A stretch of DNA of 64,000 nucleotides from Acidobacteriota bacterium (GTDB lineage: Bacteria > Acidobacteriota > Terriglobia > Acidiferrales > UBA7541). The position numbers and the translations under genes are program-made. Of the stretch, positions 9,038-19,552 are shown one piece after another (position 1 is the first letter of the stretch; each line of letters begins with the position of its first letter). The notes below the pieces were generated by a model. The model ran no database searches. It had not been told where the DNA came from and worked only from the letters and a program-made list of their open reading frames with translations. The stretch is taken from the NCBI GenBank assembly GCA_003166795.1, contig PMUS01000097.1, forward strand, positions 26,060 through 90,059, read 5' to 3'.

Positions 9038-9700
9038 GTGCGACGACTGCTGATTGTGGATGATGACGAAGCGATACGCCGGCTATTCCGTTTGAACCTG
9101 GCGGATGACTACGAGATCATCGATACCGAGGATCCCGAACAAGCCCTGGCTCTGGCCATGGAGCACAAGCCCGACGCCATCCTACTGGACATGCACATGC
9201 CCAAGATGTCCGGTTTCGATCTGTGCCGGACGTTCAATTCCTTCAGCCGGACGCATCTCGTTCCCATATTTGTTGTCAGCGGCGCAATCAGAGAGGACGA
9301 GAAGGAAACCTGCGCGGCGCTGGGTGCGACCGGTTTTTTCGGGAAGCCAATCGATTTTGACGCTCTCAGGACTCGTCTAGCCACGGTGAAGAGACATACG
9401 ACCGTGCCGCGAAGCGAGGTTCGCGTCCAGTTGAGGGTTCCGGTGAAACTTCGTGGAACCGACATTGATGGCAGGCAATTTGAGGAAATAACCTTGACAG
9501 AAAACGTGAGCCTCAGCGGATTTCTTTGCAATTGCAAAGTGGCGCTGCGAAACGACTCGGTCGTGGAGGTTTATCTCACCAACACCGGGGGCAGGCTCGT
9601 GGGCAAGGCGCGCTGCGTTCGCTCCGACGGGCACGAAGGCGAGCCGCCACAATACGCTTTCCGTTTCCTCGAAAAGGCAGAGACCTGGATCTTGCGATAG
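9038..9700 (+). CDS. response regulator: receiver domain fused to PilZ (c-di-GMP) domain
   Basis: The GTG at 9038 is chosen because AAGGGAG lies just upstream and the protein then begins directly with the receiver (RRLLIVDDDEAIRR). The 220-residue product has a receiver domain (about 1-118, phospho-acceptor in ILLDMHMPKMSG, Lys in FFGKPID). The PilZ domain (about 125-215) keeps both cyclic-di-GMP-binding motifs: RVQLR (RxxxR) and ENVSLSG (NxSxxG). There is no DNA-binding domain, so output is probably by protein contact, gated by phosphorylation and c-di-GMP. It is co-transcribed with the preceding hybrid kinase and lies 2.6 kb from the glycosyltransferase gene, so post-translational control of that synthase is an attractive but unproven guess. 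Confidence 0.88.
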   Translation: MRRLLIVDDDEAIRRLFRLNLADDYEIIDTEDPEQALALAMEHKPDAILLDMHMPKMSGFDLCRTFNSFSRTHLVPIFVVSGAIREDEKETCAALGATGFFGKPIDFDALRTRLATVKRHTTVPRSEVRVQLRVPVKLRGTDIDGRQFEEITLTENVSLSGFLCNCKVALRNDSVVEVYLTNTGGRLVGKARCVRSDGHEGEPPQYAFRFLEKAETWILR

Positions 9701-9719
9701 GCGCGCGAAACTTGCGCGC
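9701..9719. terminator. possible bidirectional hairpin between convergent genes
   Basis: The two arms GCGCGC enclose a 7-base loop in the 36-base gap between the receiver-PilZ gene and gltD, which converge here. No U-tract follows, so this is a weak terminator candidate. Confidence 0.25.
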
Positions 9720-9736
9720 TCCGCTTCGTTTGCAAC

Positions 9737-11152
9737 TTATCTTATGCGGCCGCCGCTCACCAGGTAGTCGTTGATGGCGCTTGCGGCGCTGCGACCCTCC
9801 GCGATGGCCCACACCACAAGGGACTGGCCGCGGCGCATGTCGCCGGCCGCAAAAATACCGGGGACCGAACACATGTAATTTCCCTTGGTGGCGATATTGC
9901 CGCGGCCGTCGAGATCCACGCCGAGCTGATCCACCATCCCGCGCTGTACGGGACCCGTGAAGCCGAGCGCCAGCAAAATCAGGTCGGCATCAATCGCGAA
10001 CTCGCTATCGGGCAGAGGCTCGAACCTGGGCGGCGGACCCACGCGAACGGCGTGCAGTTGTTTCACGTTGCCGTTTTCGTCGCCCGTGAACTTTGTCGTT
10101 CCGGCAGCCCAATCCCGCGCGCCGCCTTCTTCGTGCGCGCTTTCAGTGCGTAACTGAAGCGGCCACAGGGGCCACGGCGTGGTGGACGATCGCTCCGCCG
10201 GAGGCATCGGCATGATCTCGAATTGGAGCACGGACTTCGCGTTCTGCCGGTGGCAGGTGCCCAGGCAGTCCGCGCCGGTGTCTCCGCCGCCGATGATTAC
10301 CACGCGCTTTCCAGTGGCGAGGATTTGATCCGGCACGGAGTCGCCGGCGACGCGCTTGTTCTGCTGAGGCAGGAAGTCCATAGCGAAATGAATGCCTTTG
10401 AGTTCGCGTCCGGGTACCTTCAAGTCGCGGGGATTTTCCGCGCCGCCAGAGAGCAGAATCGCGGCAAATTCCTTGCGAAGGTCCGCGGCAGGCACGTTGC
10501 CGCCGACGTGAGCGTTGGGCTTGAATATAACGCCCTCGGCAGCTATCTGTTCGAGGCGCCGGTCCAGCACATTCTTTTCCATCTTGAAATCGGGAATGCC
10601 GTAGCGCAGAAGCCCGCCAATGCGGTCCGCTTTCTCGAAGAGCGTCACCCAGTGGCCCGCCCGATTCAACTGTTGGGCGGCAGCCATGCCGGCCGGTCCC
10701 GATCCCACGACGGCGACGCGCTTGCCCGTGCGTGTTGCGGGCGGTTCGGGCTTGATCCAACCTTCTTTCCACGCGCGGTCGACGATCGTTTTTTCGATTA
10801 CCTTGATGCTGACCGGCGGCTCGTTGATGCCAAGAACGCAGGCGGCTTCGCACGGCGCCGGACAGATGCGCCCGGTAAACTCGGGGAAGTTGTTCGTGGA
10901 ATGCAGAACCCGAATCGCTTCCTGCCATTCGTCGCGGTACACCAGGTCGTTCCAGTCGGGGATGACGTTGTTCACCGGACAACCCGTGTGACAAAAAGGA
11001 ATGCCGCAATCCATGCAGCGAGCCGCCTGCGTGCGGACCTTCTCGTCGGCGAAGGGAAGGTAGACTTCGAAATAATCCTTCACGCGCTCCGGGACGGGGC
11101 GGCGCGCGGGCGTCTCTCTCTCATATTCCTTGAAGCCGGTAACCTTACCCAC
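9737..11152 (-). CDS. gltD: glutamate synthase [NADPH] small subunit
   Basis: The beta subunit of glutamate synthase oxidises NADPH and passes electrons to the large subunit. A GTG start at 11152 (reading [12 protein letters not shown]) gives 471 residues, the family length, and overlaps the gltB stop by eight bases. An N-terminal cysteine-rich segment ([14 protein letters not shown], then CPAPCEAAC) binds [4Fe-4S] clusters. An FAD-binding Rossmann motif follows ([14 protein letters not shown]), and a second nucleotide-binding site for NADPH ([15 protein letters not shown]). The C-terminus has the usual [17 protein letters not shown]-contact segment. With gltB it forms a two-gene operon for ammonia assimilation. 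The first residues of the longer frame are unlike the family and are not used. Confidence 0.96.
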   Translation of the reverse strand: MGKVTGFKEYERETPARRPVPERVKDYFEVYLPFADEKVRTQAARCMDCGIPFCHTGCPVNNVIPDWNDLVYRDEWQEAIRVLHSTNNFPEFTGRICPAPCEAACVLGINEPPVSIKVIEKTIVDRAWKEGWIKPEPPATRTGKRVAVVGSGPAGMAAAQQLNRAGHWVTLFEKADRIGGLLRYGIPDFKMEKNVLDRRLEQIAAEGVIFKPNAHVGGNVPAADLRKEFAAILLSGGAENPRDLKVPGRELKGIHFAMDFLPQQNKRVAGDSVPDQILATGKRVVIIGGGDTGADCLGTCHRQNAKSVLQFEIMPMPPAERSSTTPWPLWPLQLRTESAHEEGGARDWAAGTTKFTGDENGNVKQLHAVRVGPPPRFEPLPDSEFAIDADLILLALGFTGPVQRGMVDQLGVDLDGRGNIATKGNYMCSVPGIFAAGDMRRGQSLVVWAIAEGRSAASAINDYLVSGGRIR

Positions 11153-14100
11153 GGATGACCTGCCCGCCGGACTGTTTCCCGGCTCGCGCGGCAAGCATCG
11201 CAGCGGGCACGCGCGGTATTCCGAGCACACGCTTGTATTCGTGCGGAAATACCTTGACGAACTTAGGCAGCGTGGATTCCCAATTTTCCATGATCCACTT
11301 CGCCTGCGTGCTGCCGGTCAGCTCGCTGTGGCGCGCGATGAGCTGGTAGAGCCGATCGATATCCTTTTGATCCGAGACTGGCTCGAGGTCTACCTCCGCG
11401 CGATTGCAGCGCACCGACGGGAAATCGCCAAACTGATCGAGGACGTACGCGATGCCACCGGTCATTCCGGCCGCGAAGTTGCGCCCGGTACGGCCCAGCA
11501 CGACTACCAGGCCGTTCGTCATGTACTCGCAACCGTGATCGCCGACGCCTTCGACCACCGCCGTGGCGCCGGAGTTGCGCACCGCGAATCGCTCACCAGC
11601 CATGCCGCCGAAGTACGCCTCTCCGCTGGTGGCGCCGTAGAGGCAGACGTTGCCGATCAGGATGTTTTCCTCGGGCACAAATTCCGACTGGCGCGGATGG
11701 TAGATGACTAACTTCCCGCCGGAAAGCCCTTTGCCGACGTAGTCGTTCGCGTCGCCTTCGAGGGTTAGAGTCACGCCCCTGGCAAGGAACGCGCCAAAGC
11801 TCTGCCCCGCGCAGCCCGTGAACTGAACCTGGATCGTATCGTCCGGCAGGCCCGTGGAGCCGTACCTTCGCGCAATCTCTCCGCTCAGCATGGTGCCGAC
11901 CGTGCGGTGAATATTCCGGATCGGCATGCTCAGAGAAACGGGCGCGCGATTCTCGATCGCCTCCTGGGTCATTTCGATCAGCTTGTAATCGAGGGCTTTT
12001 TCCAGGCCGTGGTCCTGCGCCTCCGTGCAGCGCCGCCCCACGTATGCTGGCATGGGAGGATTGTAGAGAATCGCGGAGAGGTCAATTCCTTTGGCCTTCC
12101 AGTGGCTGATATCCGTGCGCTGGACCAGGCAGTCCACGCGGCCGATCATGTCATTCGTGGTACGGAAACCAAGCTCCGCCATCACCCTGCGGAGGTCCTC
12201 CGCAACATAGAAAAAGAAATTGATTACGTTCTCCGGCTGCCCCTGGAATTTCTTCCGCAGCTCGGGATCTTGCGTCGCGATGCCGACCGGGCAGGTATTC
12301 AGATGGCATTTGCGCATCATGATGCAGCCCATCGAAATCAGCGGCGTGGTGGAGAACCCGAACTCCTCGGCGCCGAGCAGCGCCGCAATTGCCACATCGC
12401 GGCCGGTCTGCAGCTTGCCGTCAACCTGCACGCGCACGCGGCTGCGCAGATCGTTGAGCACCAGAACCTGCTGCGTTTCTGCGAGTCCAAGCTCCCACGG
12501 AACGCCCGCATGCCGAATCGAGCTGATGGGAGAAGCGCCTGTGCCGCCGTCGTAGCCGCTGATGAGGATCACGTCCGCATGAGCCTTCGCAACGCCGGCC
12601 GCCACCGTCCCTACGCCCGTCTCGGCGACCAGCTTCACCGATATCCGCGCGCGCGGATTTGCGTTCTTGAGGTCGTGAATAAGTTGAGACAGGTCCTCAA
12701 TCGAATAGATGTCGTGGTGTGGAGGCGGAGAGATCAGGCCCACTCCCGGAATCGAGTGGCGCACTCGCGCGATGACCTCGTCCACTTTGTGCCCGGGTAA
12801 TTGGCCGCCTTCACCCGGCTTCGCGCCTTGCGAAATCTTGATCTGCAGATCATCCGCATTGACAAGGTAATTTGTGGTCACGCCAAAGCGCGCGGAAGCG
12901 ACCTGCTTGATCGCGCTGCGCCGCAAATCCCCGTTCGAATCGGGCTTGAATCGCGCTTCATCCTCGCCGCCTTCGCCCGTGTTGGACCTTCCGCCGATGC
13001 GATTCATGGCGATCGCCAGAGTCTCGTGCGCTTCCTTGCTGATCGAGCCGAAGGACATGGCGCCGGTGGCAAAGCGCTTCACGATTTCGGCGGCGGGCTC
13101 AACGTCGTCGAGCGGCACGGGCGAGCCGTTCGGCTTGAAATCGAACATGCCCCGCAGCATCAGCAGATCGCGATTCTGCTGGTTAACGATTTTCGCGAAT
13201 TCCTCGAAGCTCTCGAAGCTCGATTGCCTGACGGCGTGTTGCAGCTTGCTCACGGTCACCGGATTCAGCAAGTGGCGCTCGCCGCGCACGCGGTACTGAT
13301 ACTCGCCGCCAATGCGAAGCTGCGTATCCGATTCGCTCGGGGGCTGCATGGCAAATTCGTGCTTCATACGGGCTTCGCGCGCCAGCACCCGAATGTTCAC
13401 GCCCTCGATGCGCGAGGCCGTTCCGGTGAAATAGCGCTCGATCACCGAGCGGCTCAAACCGACAGCCTCGAATATCTGCGCGCCCTGGTAGCTTTGCAGC
13501 GTCGAAATTCCCATCTTCGAAAAAGTTTTCAGCAGGCCTTTGTCGGTGGCCTTCATATAGCTCTTGAAAACCTTGTCCCAGGAGCTCTCGGCAGGGAAAT
13601 GGCCGTCTATGTAGAGATCCTCGAGCGTTTCGATGGCGAGGTAGGGATTGACGGCGCTCGCGCCATAGCCGAGAAGCAGCGCGAAGTGCATTACCTCTCG
13701 GGGCTCGCCTGACTCGACGATCAAGGCGACCTGGTTGCGCGTCTTCTCGCGGATTAAATGATTGTGGACCGCGGAAAGCGCCAGCAAGCTCGGGATGGGC
13801 GCGTTCGCGGCATCCACGCCACGGTCCGAGATAATCAGAATCGTGTAGCCGGCCTTGACCGCGGCGGATGCCCGCACGCAGAGCCCTTCGACGGCTTTTT
13901 CGAGTTGGCGTTCGCCGCCCTTCAGTGGGAAAAGCGCCGACAAAGTGGTGGCGAGAAAATCACCCCAGCTGACGCTGCGCATTTTTTCCAGCCGCCAGTT
14001 CGAGATGATGGGGTGACGCAGCTTGAGCGTGTGGCACTGCTTCGGAGTTTCATCCAGCAGATTTCCCTCGCGCCCGATATAGCTATTCAGAGACATAACC

Positions 14101-15746
14101 AAGTCTTCGCGGATCGGGTCAATCGCGGGGTTCGTCACCTGGGCAAACGTCTGCTTGAAATAGTTGAACAGGAGTTGAGGCTTATCCGACAGGCAGGCCA
14201 GCGGCGTGTCGATCCCCATCGAGCCGACCGGTTCCTCGCCCTTTATTGCGGAGGGTTGCAGGATCGTCCGCAAGTCTTCGTCGGTGTAACCGAACGCGCG
14301 CTGCCGCATCAGGATTGTTTTGTGGTCCGTCGGCTGAACGTTTGTCGGGCTCGGAAGATCATCCAGCGTGATCTGATTTTCTTTCAGCCATTGCGCATAC
14401 GGCTGCCGGGCCGCGAGATGTTTTTTCACTTCTTCATCCGAAATCAGGCGCCTTTGTTCGGTGTCCACCAGAAGCATGCGGCCGGGAGCGAGCCGCCCCT
14501 TCATGCGCACTTCTTCCGGCTTCACCGGGAGCACGCCCGCTTCCGATGCCATGATGACGAGGCCATCCGACGTGACCACGTACCGGCCGGGCCGCAGGCC
14601 ATTGCGATCGAGTTTAGCCCCGATCACGCGGCCATCGGTAAATGCGACGGCAGCCGGTCCATCCCAAGGCTCCATAAGAGACGCGTGGTATTCGTAAAAT
14701 GCTTTCACATCCTGCGGCATTTCGGGATCGTTGTCCCACGCCTCGGGAATCAGCATGGACATTACGTGCGGCAGAGTGCGGCCGCCGAGCGTTATCAACT
14801 CGACTGCGTTGTCGAGCGTCGCCGAGTCGCTGCCGCCCGGAGTGATGATCGGCAGCAGCTTCTCCATGTCCTTGCCAAACAGAGGCGAAGCCAGCACGGA
14901 TTGCCGCGCGGACATCCAATTCGCGTTGCCGCGCAGTGTGTTGATTTCTCCGTTGTGGCAGATGAAGCGGTACGGGTGCGCCAGTTGCCAGCTCGGGAAC
15001 GTGTTGGTCGAGAATCGCTGGTGCACCAGGCACAGCGCGCTCATTACATCGGGATCGGAGAGCTCCTTGTAAAAGGTCGCGATCTGCGGAGCCAGAAGCA
15101 ATCCCTTGTAGACGATCGTGCGCGACGAAAGAGAGGGGATGTAGAAGAAGTCCTTTTCTTTCACGCTCGATTTGCCCACGGCGGCTTCCGCAGCTTTGCG
15201 CAGGACGTAGAGTTTGCGTTCGAGCGCGTCCTGACCCATGCCCGGCGCGCGCCGGATGAAAATCTGCTCGATGTAAGGCTGGGTGTTGCGCGCCACGCGT
15301 CCGATCGTGTCGCCGTTGATCGGCGTGTCGCGCCAGCCGAGCACCGTCAACCCTTGCTCCTTCGCGGTTTTCTCGAGGATACCTTCGCAGAGGATGCGAT
15401 CCTGCGGATCCACGGGAAGGAATACCATTCCCACGCCATATTCGCCGGGCGCGGGAAGCGTGAATCCCAAACTCGCGCACTTGCGTTCAAAGAACTTGTG
15501 AGGAATCTGAATCAGGATGCCCGCGCCGTCGCCCGTCTCCGGATCGCAGCCGCACGCGCCCCGGTGCGTGAGGTTCACGAGTATCTGAATACCCTTCAGC
15601 ACGATATCGTGGGATTTCTGGCCTTCGATATTGGCCACGAACCCCAGTCCGCAAGCGTCGTGCTCGTCCTCGGGGCGGTACATGCCCTGGGCCTTCGGCA
15701 GGCCCGAAAATGGATAGACGAATTTCGTTTTGCGCCGCGTCTTCAT
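11145..15746 (-). CDS. gltB: glutamate synthase large subunit
   Basis: The 1533-residue alpha subunit converts glutamine and 2-oxoglutarate to two glutamates. The class-II amidotransferase domain begins at the Cys in [12 protein letters not shown] (about residue 31), so the N-terminal 30 residues are probably a propeptide removed to expose the catalytic cysteine. A central domain and the FMN-binding synthase domain follow ([39 protein letters not shown]). The [3Fe-4S] cluster motif is [15 protein letters not shown]-terminal beta-helix (GXXG repeats, [14 protein letters not shown]) completes the usual architecture. Length and domain order are normal. The long open frames on the opposite strand are GC-driven shadows. 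Amino-acid supply and nitrogen assimilation are its housekeeping role. Confidence 0.97.
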   Translation of the reverse strand: MKTRRKTKFVYPFSGLPKAQGMYRPEDEHDACGLGFVANIEGQKSHDIVLKGIQILVNLTHRGACGCDPETGDGAGILIQIPHKFFERKCASLGFTLPAPGEYGVGMVFLPVDPQDRILCEGILEKTAKEQGLTVLGWRDTPINGDTIGRVARNTQPYIEQIFIRRAPGMGQDALERKLYVLRKAAEAAVGKSSVKEKDFFYIPSLSSRTIVYKGLLLAPQIATFYKELSDPDVMSALCLVHQRFSTNTFPSWQLAHPYRFICHNGEINTLRGNANWMSARQSVLASPLFGKDMEKLLPIITPGGSDSATLDNAVELITLGGRTLPHVMSMLIPEAWDNDPEMPQDVKAFYEYHASLMEPWDGPAAVAFTDGRVIGAKLDRNGLRPGRYVVTSDGLVIMASEAGVLPVKPEEVRMKGRLAPGRMLLVDTEQRRLISDEEVKKHLAARQPYAQWLKENQITLDDLPSPTNVQPTDHKTILMRQRAFGYTDEDLRTILQPSAIKGEEPVGSMGIDTPLACLSDKPQLLFNYFKQTFAQVTNPAIDPIREDLVMSLNSYIGREGNLLDETPKQCHTLKLRHPIISNWRLEKMRSVSWGDFLATTLSALFPLKGGERQLEKAVEGLCVRASAAVKAGYTILIISDRGVDAANAPIPSLLALSAVHNHLIREKTRNQVALIVESGEPREVMHFALLLGYGASAVNPYLAIETLEDLYIDGHFPAESSWDKVFKSYMKATDKGLLKTFSKMGISTLQSYQGAQIFEAVGLSRSVIERYFTGTASRIEGVNIRVLAREARMKHEFAMQPPSESDTQLRIGGEYQYRVRGERHLLNPVTVSKLQHAVRQSSFESFEEFAKIVNQQNRDLLMLRGMFDFKPNGSPVPLDDVEPAAEIVKRFATGAMSFGSISKEAHETLAIAMNRIGGRSNTGEGGEDEARFKPDSNGDLRRSAIKQVASARFGVTTNYLVNADDLQIKISQGAKPGEGGQLPGHKVDEVIARVRHSIPGVGLISPPPHHDIYSIEDLSQLIHDLKNANPRARISVKLVAETGVGTVAAGVAKAHADVILISGYDGGTGASPISSIRHAGVPWELGLAETQQVLVLNDLRSRVRVQVDGKLQTGRDVAIAALLGAEEFGFSTTPLISMGCIMMRKCHLNTCPVGIATQDPELRKKFQGQPENVINFFFYVAEDLRRVMAELGFRTTNDMIGRVDCLVQRTDISHWKAKGIDLSAILYNPPMPAYVGRRCTEAQDHGLEKALDYKLIEMTQEAIENRAPVSLSMPIRNIHRTVGTMLSGEIARRYGSTGLPDDTIQVQFTGCAGQSFGAFLARGVTLTLEGDANDYVGKGLSGGKLVIYHPRQSEFVPEENILIGNVCLYGATSGEAYFGGMAGERFAVRNSGATAVVEGVGDHGCEYMTNGLVVVLGRTGRNFAAGMTGGIAYVLDQFGDFPSVRCNRAEVDLEPVSDQKDIDRLYQLIARHSELTGSTQAKWIMENWESTLPKFVKVFPHEYKRVLGIPRVPAAMLAARAGKQSGGQVIRG

Positions 15747-15773
15747 GAGGCAGATATTCCTGAGCGAAAAAAC

Positions 15774-15782
15774 ATCTTAGCA
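15774..15782 (-). promoter_or_regulatory. candidate extended -10 upstream of gltBD
   Basis: On the minus strand the sequence reads TGCTAAGAT, an extended -10-like element 27 bases before the gltB ATG. No good -35 hexamer is seen at 17 bases. Confidence 0.3.
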
Positions 15783-15924
15783 TTTCTATCCAGCGCGTTC
15801 GGCGTGGACCCGGCCCTCCCGAATGCCACATTTTCTTCGATGCAACCCATCAGGAATTCAAATCCGACCGATTTTGGAGAATCGCGCGGGCTGCTGGAAG
15901 GCGGGCCGAAAGCTGCGGGACGCA

Positions 15925-17331
15925 CTATTCCGGGTGCAAATGTGGCTGCGGAACGCCGCTGATGATTCCGGAGACCGCTGTGGCCCCAGCGCCGAACATG
16001 AGGGCGAGGCTCGCGCCATGGAGTGAGACCCCGCCGTGCGCGGTTATTTCGAAAATCACAGCAACGACCGAGACGCCGATCGATTGCCCGAGCAGGCGAG
16101 ACATTGTGCTGATGCCACCGGCGCCGCCGCTCCTCTCCCTGGGTGCGCTTGCGACCATGGCGCGGTTGTTCGGAGCGCCAAAGAAACCGAAACCCGCGCC
16201 GCCGAGCGCGGCCCGCCATACGATCTGAAATACGGTGGGATGCTGCCCGACCAGGGCGAGTAGGATCAGTCCGGACGTCATTCCGGCCATGCCGATCGTG
16301 CCGAGGACGCGAATCGGTACGCGGTCCGCCATTCGCCCGGACACATGCGACATGATTCCGGCCGCGATCGGCCACGGACTCAGCAGCAGTCCGGCCATCA
16401 CCTGCGAGAAACCCATCACTTCAATAAAGTAAAAAGGCAGAACGACGACGGCGAGCCCCTGCGCCATAAAGGCACACAGCGACGCCGAAGAAGAGAGCGC
16501 GAAAATCGGCCGCTTAAATAAATCGATGGCCAGCATCGGAACTCTAAGATGGCTTTGCCGGCGCACGAGGGCCACGCCGGCGATCAGCGCGCCGACAAGC
16601 TCGGCTACAACCACTGCGCTGCCTTTGCCGTTGCCGATGCCATCAATTCCGGTGATCAGCAGAGTCACGGTGATCCCATTCAATACGGCGCTCCACAAGT
16701 CCCAGCGATGTCGCGAACCTTCCGCCGGCGCCAGGCATCGCTCCGATAGACTCAGCGCCAGAAGTCCGAACGGGATATTGATGGCGAACAGCCAGTGCCA
16801 CGTGGTGACAGCAAGAATCGCCGAGGCGACGCTCGGCCCGGCCGCCGCCGAGGTGAAAACAACGAACCCACCGAGACCAATCCCGCGGCCCAGCAGCGCG
16901 CGCGGATAGGTGTATCGCATGACCGCCGCGGACACGCTCCAGATACACGCAGCCCCTATGCCCTGTATCACGCGCGCAAGAACTAGCGTGTTCAGCGAAT
17001 GTGGAAGCGAGCAGCCCGCCGAAGCCAGCGTGAAGATCACCAGACCGGCCTGATACACGCGCTTGTACCCGATGATGTCCACGAGCGAAGAGAGCGGCAC
17101 CACGCAGATTCCCACGGTCAGCAGGAATGCGTTTACGACCCAAATTGACGCGGCGGGACTGGCGTGGAGCTGCGTTGCGATGCTGGGCAATGCCGTATTG
17201 GCGATATTGCCGTCGAGCACGGACATCGCGAGCCCGACCAGGTAACTGAGCATCGCCCATCGGCGCTGGGTACTGGGCAAGCCGTCGGTGAAACCCATTT
17301 CACCCGAAACTGGAATTGTTATTTCGGACAT
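15925..17331 (-). CDS. MFS drug/solute exporter, EmrB/QacA (DHA2)-like
   Basis: This 468-residue protein is almost wholly hydrophobic, with about 14 membrane helices, as in the DHA2 family of proton-driven exporters. Helix 1 carries SVLDGNIANTALPSIA (the family motif LDxTIVNxALP with changes). Motif A is present in the loop after helix 2 (SLVDIIGYKRVY) and motif B as LVLARVIQGIGAA. A CAGGAGA site precedes the ATG. It stands alone on the minus strand between gltB and an ABC exporter, so a detoxification role is likely but the substrate cannot be read from sequence. Note the replacement of the usual Thr/Val of the first motif by Asn-Ala. Confidence 0.88.
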   Translation of the reverse strand: MSEITIPVSGEMGFTDGLPSTQRRWAMLSYLVGLAMSVLDGNIANTALPSIATQLHASPAASIWVVNAFLLTVGICVVPLSSLVDIIGYKRVYQAGLVIFTLASAGCSLPHSLNTLVLARVIQGIGAACIWSVSAAVMRYTYPRALLGRGIGLGGFVVFTSAAAGPSVASAILAVTTWHWLFAINIPFGLLALSLSERCLAPAEGSRHRWDLWSAVLNGITVTLLITGIDGIGNGKGSAVVVAELVGALIAGVALVRRQSHLRVPMLAIDLFKRPIFALSSSASLCAFMAQGLAVVVLPFYFIEVMGFSQVMAGLLLSPWPIAAGIMSHVSGRMADRVPIRVLGTIGMAGMTSGLILLALVGQHPTVFQIVWRAALGGAGFGFFGAPNNRAMVASAPRERSGGAGGISTMSRLLGQSIGVSVVAVIFEITAHGGVSLHGASLALMFGAGATAVSGIISGVPQPHLHPE

Positions 17332-17383
17332 TTCTCCTGCGCCACTCCCGGGTCTGTTCGATAATTCAGGATTGTGCGAGCGC

Positions 17384-19342
17384 TCAAGTCCGCCGCTCGC
17401 GGATCAGACGGATGGCATCCGGCAGAGCGCCGCCGCTCGCGTCCGCCTCTCCGTTCGTGCCCTGAGGCACTTCCATTGGCGTGTCGCCTTCGCCGGGCGC
17501 CAGAAATAAATTTGTTTCGATGCCGTGCTGCCTGGTGTAGAGATCGTAGTAGCGGCCTTTGTCGGAATAGAGCGACGCATGGGTGCCGCGCTCGATGATT
17601 TTCCCGGCCTCGACGACCAGAATCTGATCGGCGCGCCGGATCGTGGACAAGCGATGGGCGATCACGAATGTCGTGCGTCCGTGCATCAGGAAGCGCAGCC
17701 CCTCCTGAATCAGCGCCTCCGATTCGGAATCGAGGCTCGACGTGGCTTCGTCGAGGATCAGGATGCGCGGGTCCGCCAATATGGCGCGGGCGATTGAGAC
17801 ACGCTGTTTCTGGCCTCCGGAAAGCTTCACGCCGCGTTCGCCGACCACCGTTTCGTACTTTTTCTCGAATCCTTCCGCGAATTCATCCACGCGAGCGATG
17901 CGACACGCCGCGAGAATTTCCTCGTCGCTGGCGTCAGGGCGGGCAAAAGCGACGTTTTCGCGGATCGAGCCGTCGAAGAGAAACGTCTCCTGCAACACAA
18001 CTCCAAGCTGCGTGCGGTAGGAATCAAGGCGCACGTGCGCCAGATCCACGCCGTCCACAAGCACCCGGCCCCCCGTGGGGACGTAGAACGCCGCGATCAG
18101 CCCGATGATCGTGGATTTTCCGGCCCCCGACGGTCCTACCAGCGCGGTCGAAGTGCCGGGAGCGGATTCAAAACTGACGTCACGCAGAACCGGCTTCCCG
18201 GGATCATAAGCGAAGTCCACATTTTCGAAGTCGACGCGGCCCTGGACGCGATCGAGCCTCTCAGTCCGCTGCGGGTCCTGATCCTCGAGTTTTTCGCTTA
18301 GCACTTCCCGGGTGCGCTCGAGTCCCGCCAGCGCCTCCGTCATTTGCGGCCCAACCGACGCAATCTGCGCCACGGGCGCGATCAGAAAAGCGAGAAAGCC
18401 CATGAACGAAATGAGAGTCCCAACCGACATCGTTCCGGCAAGAATATTTCGCGCGCCGAGAAACATCATGGACGCGGTGACAATTCCCATCAGTGCCGTG
18501 GCGGAAAAACTCATCAGAGACGTGGCTGTCAAAGTCTGCAACACGTTGTCGAGCAGTTTCTGCACGCCGCCTTGAAAGACTTTCTCTTCGCGCTCTTCGG
18601 CGTGGTAACCCTTCACCACGCGGACTCCGCCGAGCGACTCCGTCAGGCGTCCGGTCACTTCGGCATTGAGTTTCGGCCGCGCCCGATACATCGGGCGAAT
18701 CGTCTTGAACGCCTTGCTTAGCCCGAGCCCAAAAATCACGACCGCCACGAACGCCGCAGCCGTCATCGAGACGCTTACACTCAATAGGTAGCCCAAAGCC
18801 AGGGTCGCCGTCACGATCCCGCCGGCGAAATCCACCAGACCCGTGCCGATCAGATTTCGGATACCCTCCACATCGTTCATGATCCGCGAAACGAGAACGC
18901 CCGTCTTGTTTGCGTCGTAGAAAGATACCGGCAGGCGTCCGATATGCGCCTGCACTGAGATGCGCAACTCCGTGATCATTCGCTGCGAAGATTTCGAGAG
19001 CAACTGGGTGAGCAAGTAAGAGGTAATACCTTGCAGGATCGTCGCGCCGACTACCGCCAGCACGATGCGCGGCAACAGATTGGCTTGGTGCTTGCCGATC
19101 ACCCTATCGAACAAAGCGCGTAGCGTATAGGGAGCGACCAGCCCAGAGACGCGGTTGACGAGCATCAGAGCAAATCCGCCGGCGAGCACCCACCGGCGCG
19201 GCTTGATCAACTCCCAAACGTGGGGCAGCAACTTCCAGAATGGCTGCTTCGAGGGACTGTTCTGGCTAGCCGTTGCGGATCGCGGCGATCGTTCAGCTCC
19301 TCTGGTCGCCTTGCCCGAAGGGGATGATGGAAATGGTGGCAT
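17384..19342 (-). CDS. ABC exporter half-transporter (MsbA/BmrA-like, fused TMD-NBD)
   Basis: The ATG at 19342 gives 652 residues (MPPFPSS...). A farther upstream ATG adds a low-complexity segment. A six-helix type-IV exporter membrane domain (about 50-340) is followed by an ATPase domain with Walker A GPSGAGKST, Q-loop VVLQETFLFDG, signature LSGGQKQRVS, Walker B ILILDEATSSLD and H-loop IAHRLST. All catalytic residues are present. Such homodimers export lipids, lipid A precursors or hydrophobic drugs. There is no operon partner except the MFS exporter 52 bases downstream, on the same strand, so the two may be co-transcribed. The C-terminal tail of about 30 residues after the NBD is unremarkable. 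Confidence 0.93.
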   Translation of the reverse strand: MPPFPSSPSGKATRGAERSPRSATASQNSPSKQPFWKLLPHVWELIKPRRWVLAGGFALMLVNRVSGLVAPYTLRALFDRVIGKHQANLLPRIVLAVVGATILQGITSYLLTQLLSKSSQRMITELRISVQAHIGRLPVSFYDANKTGVLVSRIMNDVEGIRNLIGTGLVDFAGGIVTATLALGYLLSVSVSMTAAAFVAVVIFGLGLSKAFKTIRPMYRARPKLNAEVTGRLTESLGGVRVVKGYHAEEREEKVFQGGVQKLLDNVLQTLTATSLMSFSATALMGIVTASMMFLGARNILAGTMSVGTLISFMGFLAFLIAPVAQIASVGPQMTEALAGLERTREVLSEKLEDQDPQRTERLDRVQGRVDFENVDFAYDPGKPVLRDVSFESAPGTSTALVGPSGAGKSTIIGLIAAFYVPTGGRVLVDGVDLAHVRLDSYRTQLGVVLQETFLFDGSIRENVAFARPDASDEEILAACRIARVDEFAEGFEKKYETVVGERGVKLSGGQKQRVSIARAILADPRILILDEATSSLDSESEALIQEGLRFLMHGRTTFVIAHRLSTIRRADQILVVEAGKIIERGTHASLYSDKGRYYDLYTRQHGIETNLFLAPGEGDTPMEVPQGTNGEADASGGALPDAIRLIRERRT

Positions 19343-19457
19343 CCTAAATGAGTTCGTCCACGTTGATTTATTTTGAGCTGTTCGGATTATAGCGGAACGG
19401 CCGTGCGAGCGCGATCTTTGCACAATCGAATGCGGCAAACGAAGGTTAGCTTTGTAG

Positions 19458-19477
19458 GGGCACGATATATCGTGCCC
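19458..19477. repeat. dispersed palindrome, copy 1
   Basis: This is a perfect 20-base palindrome, GGGCACGATATATCGTGCCC, between the ABC exporter and glycogen phosphorylase genes. Its outer flanks (TAG on the left, GGC on the right) match copy 3 in opposite orientation. The same element recurs at 26274 and, with changes, at 63019 and 63098. Confidence 0.85.
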
Positions 19478-19552
19478 GGCAAACGCGCCTCGCGAAGCTG
19501 GGCACCTGGCTAGATTCTGTTGGTAGCGTTCGCGCGCCGGGTGCGCGATAAA

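Noticed and set aside
13758..15962. 734-codon open frame on the plus strand, antisense to gltB
   Set aside because: It lies wholly opposite the conserved gltB coding sequence, has no family features and reads as a GC-rich shadow.
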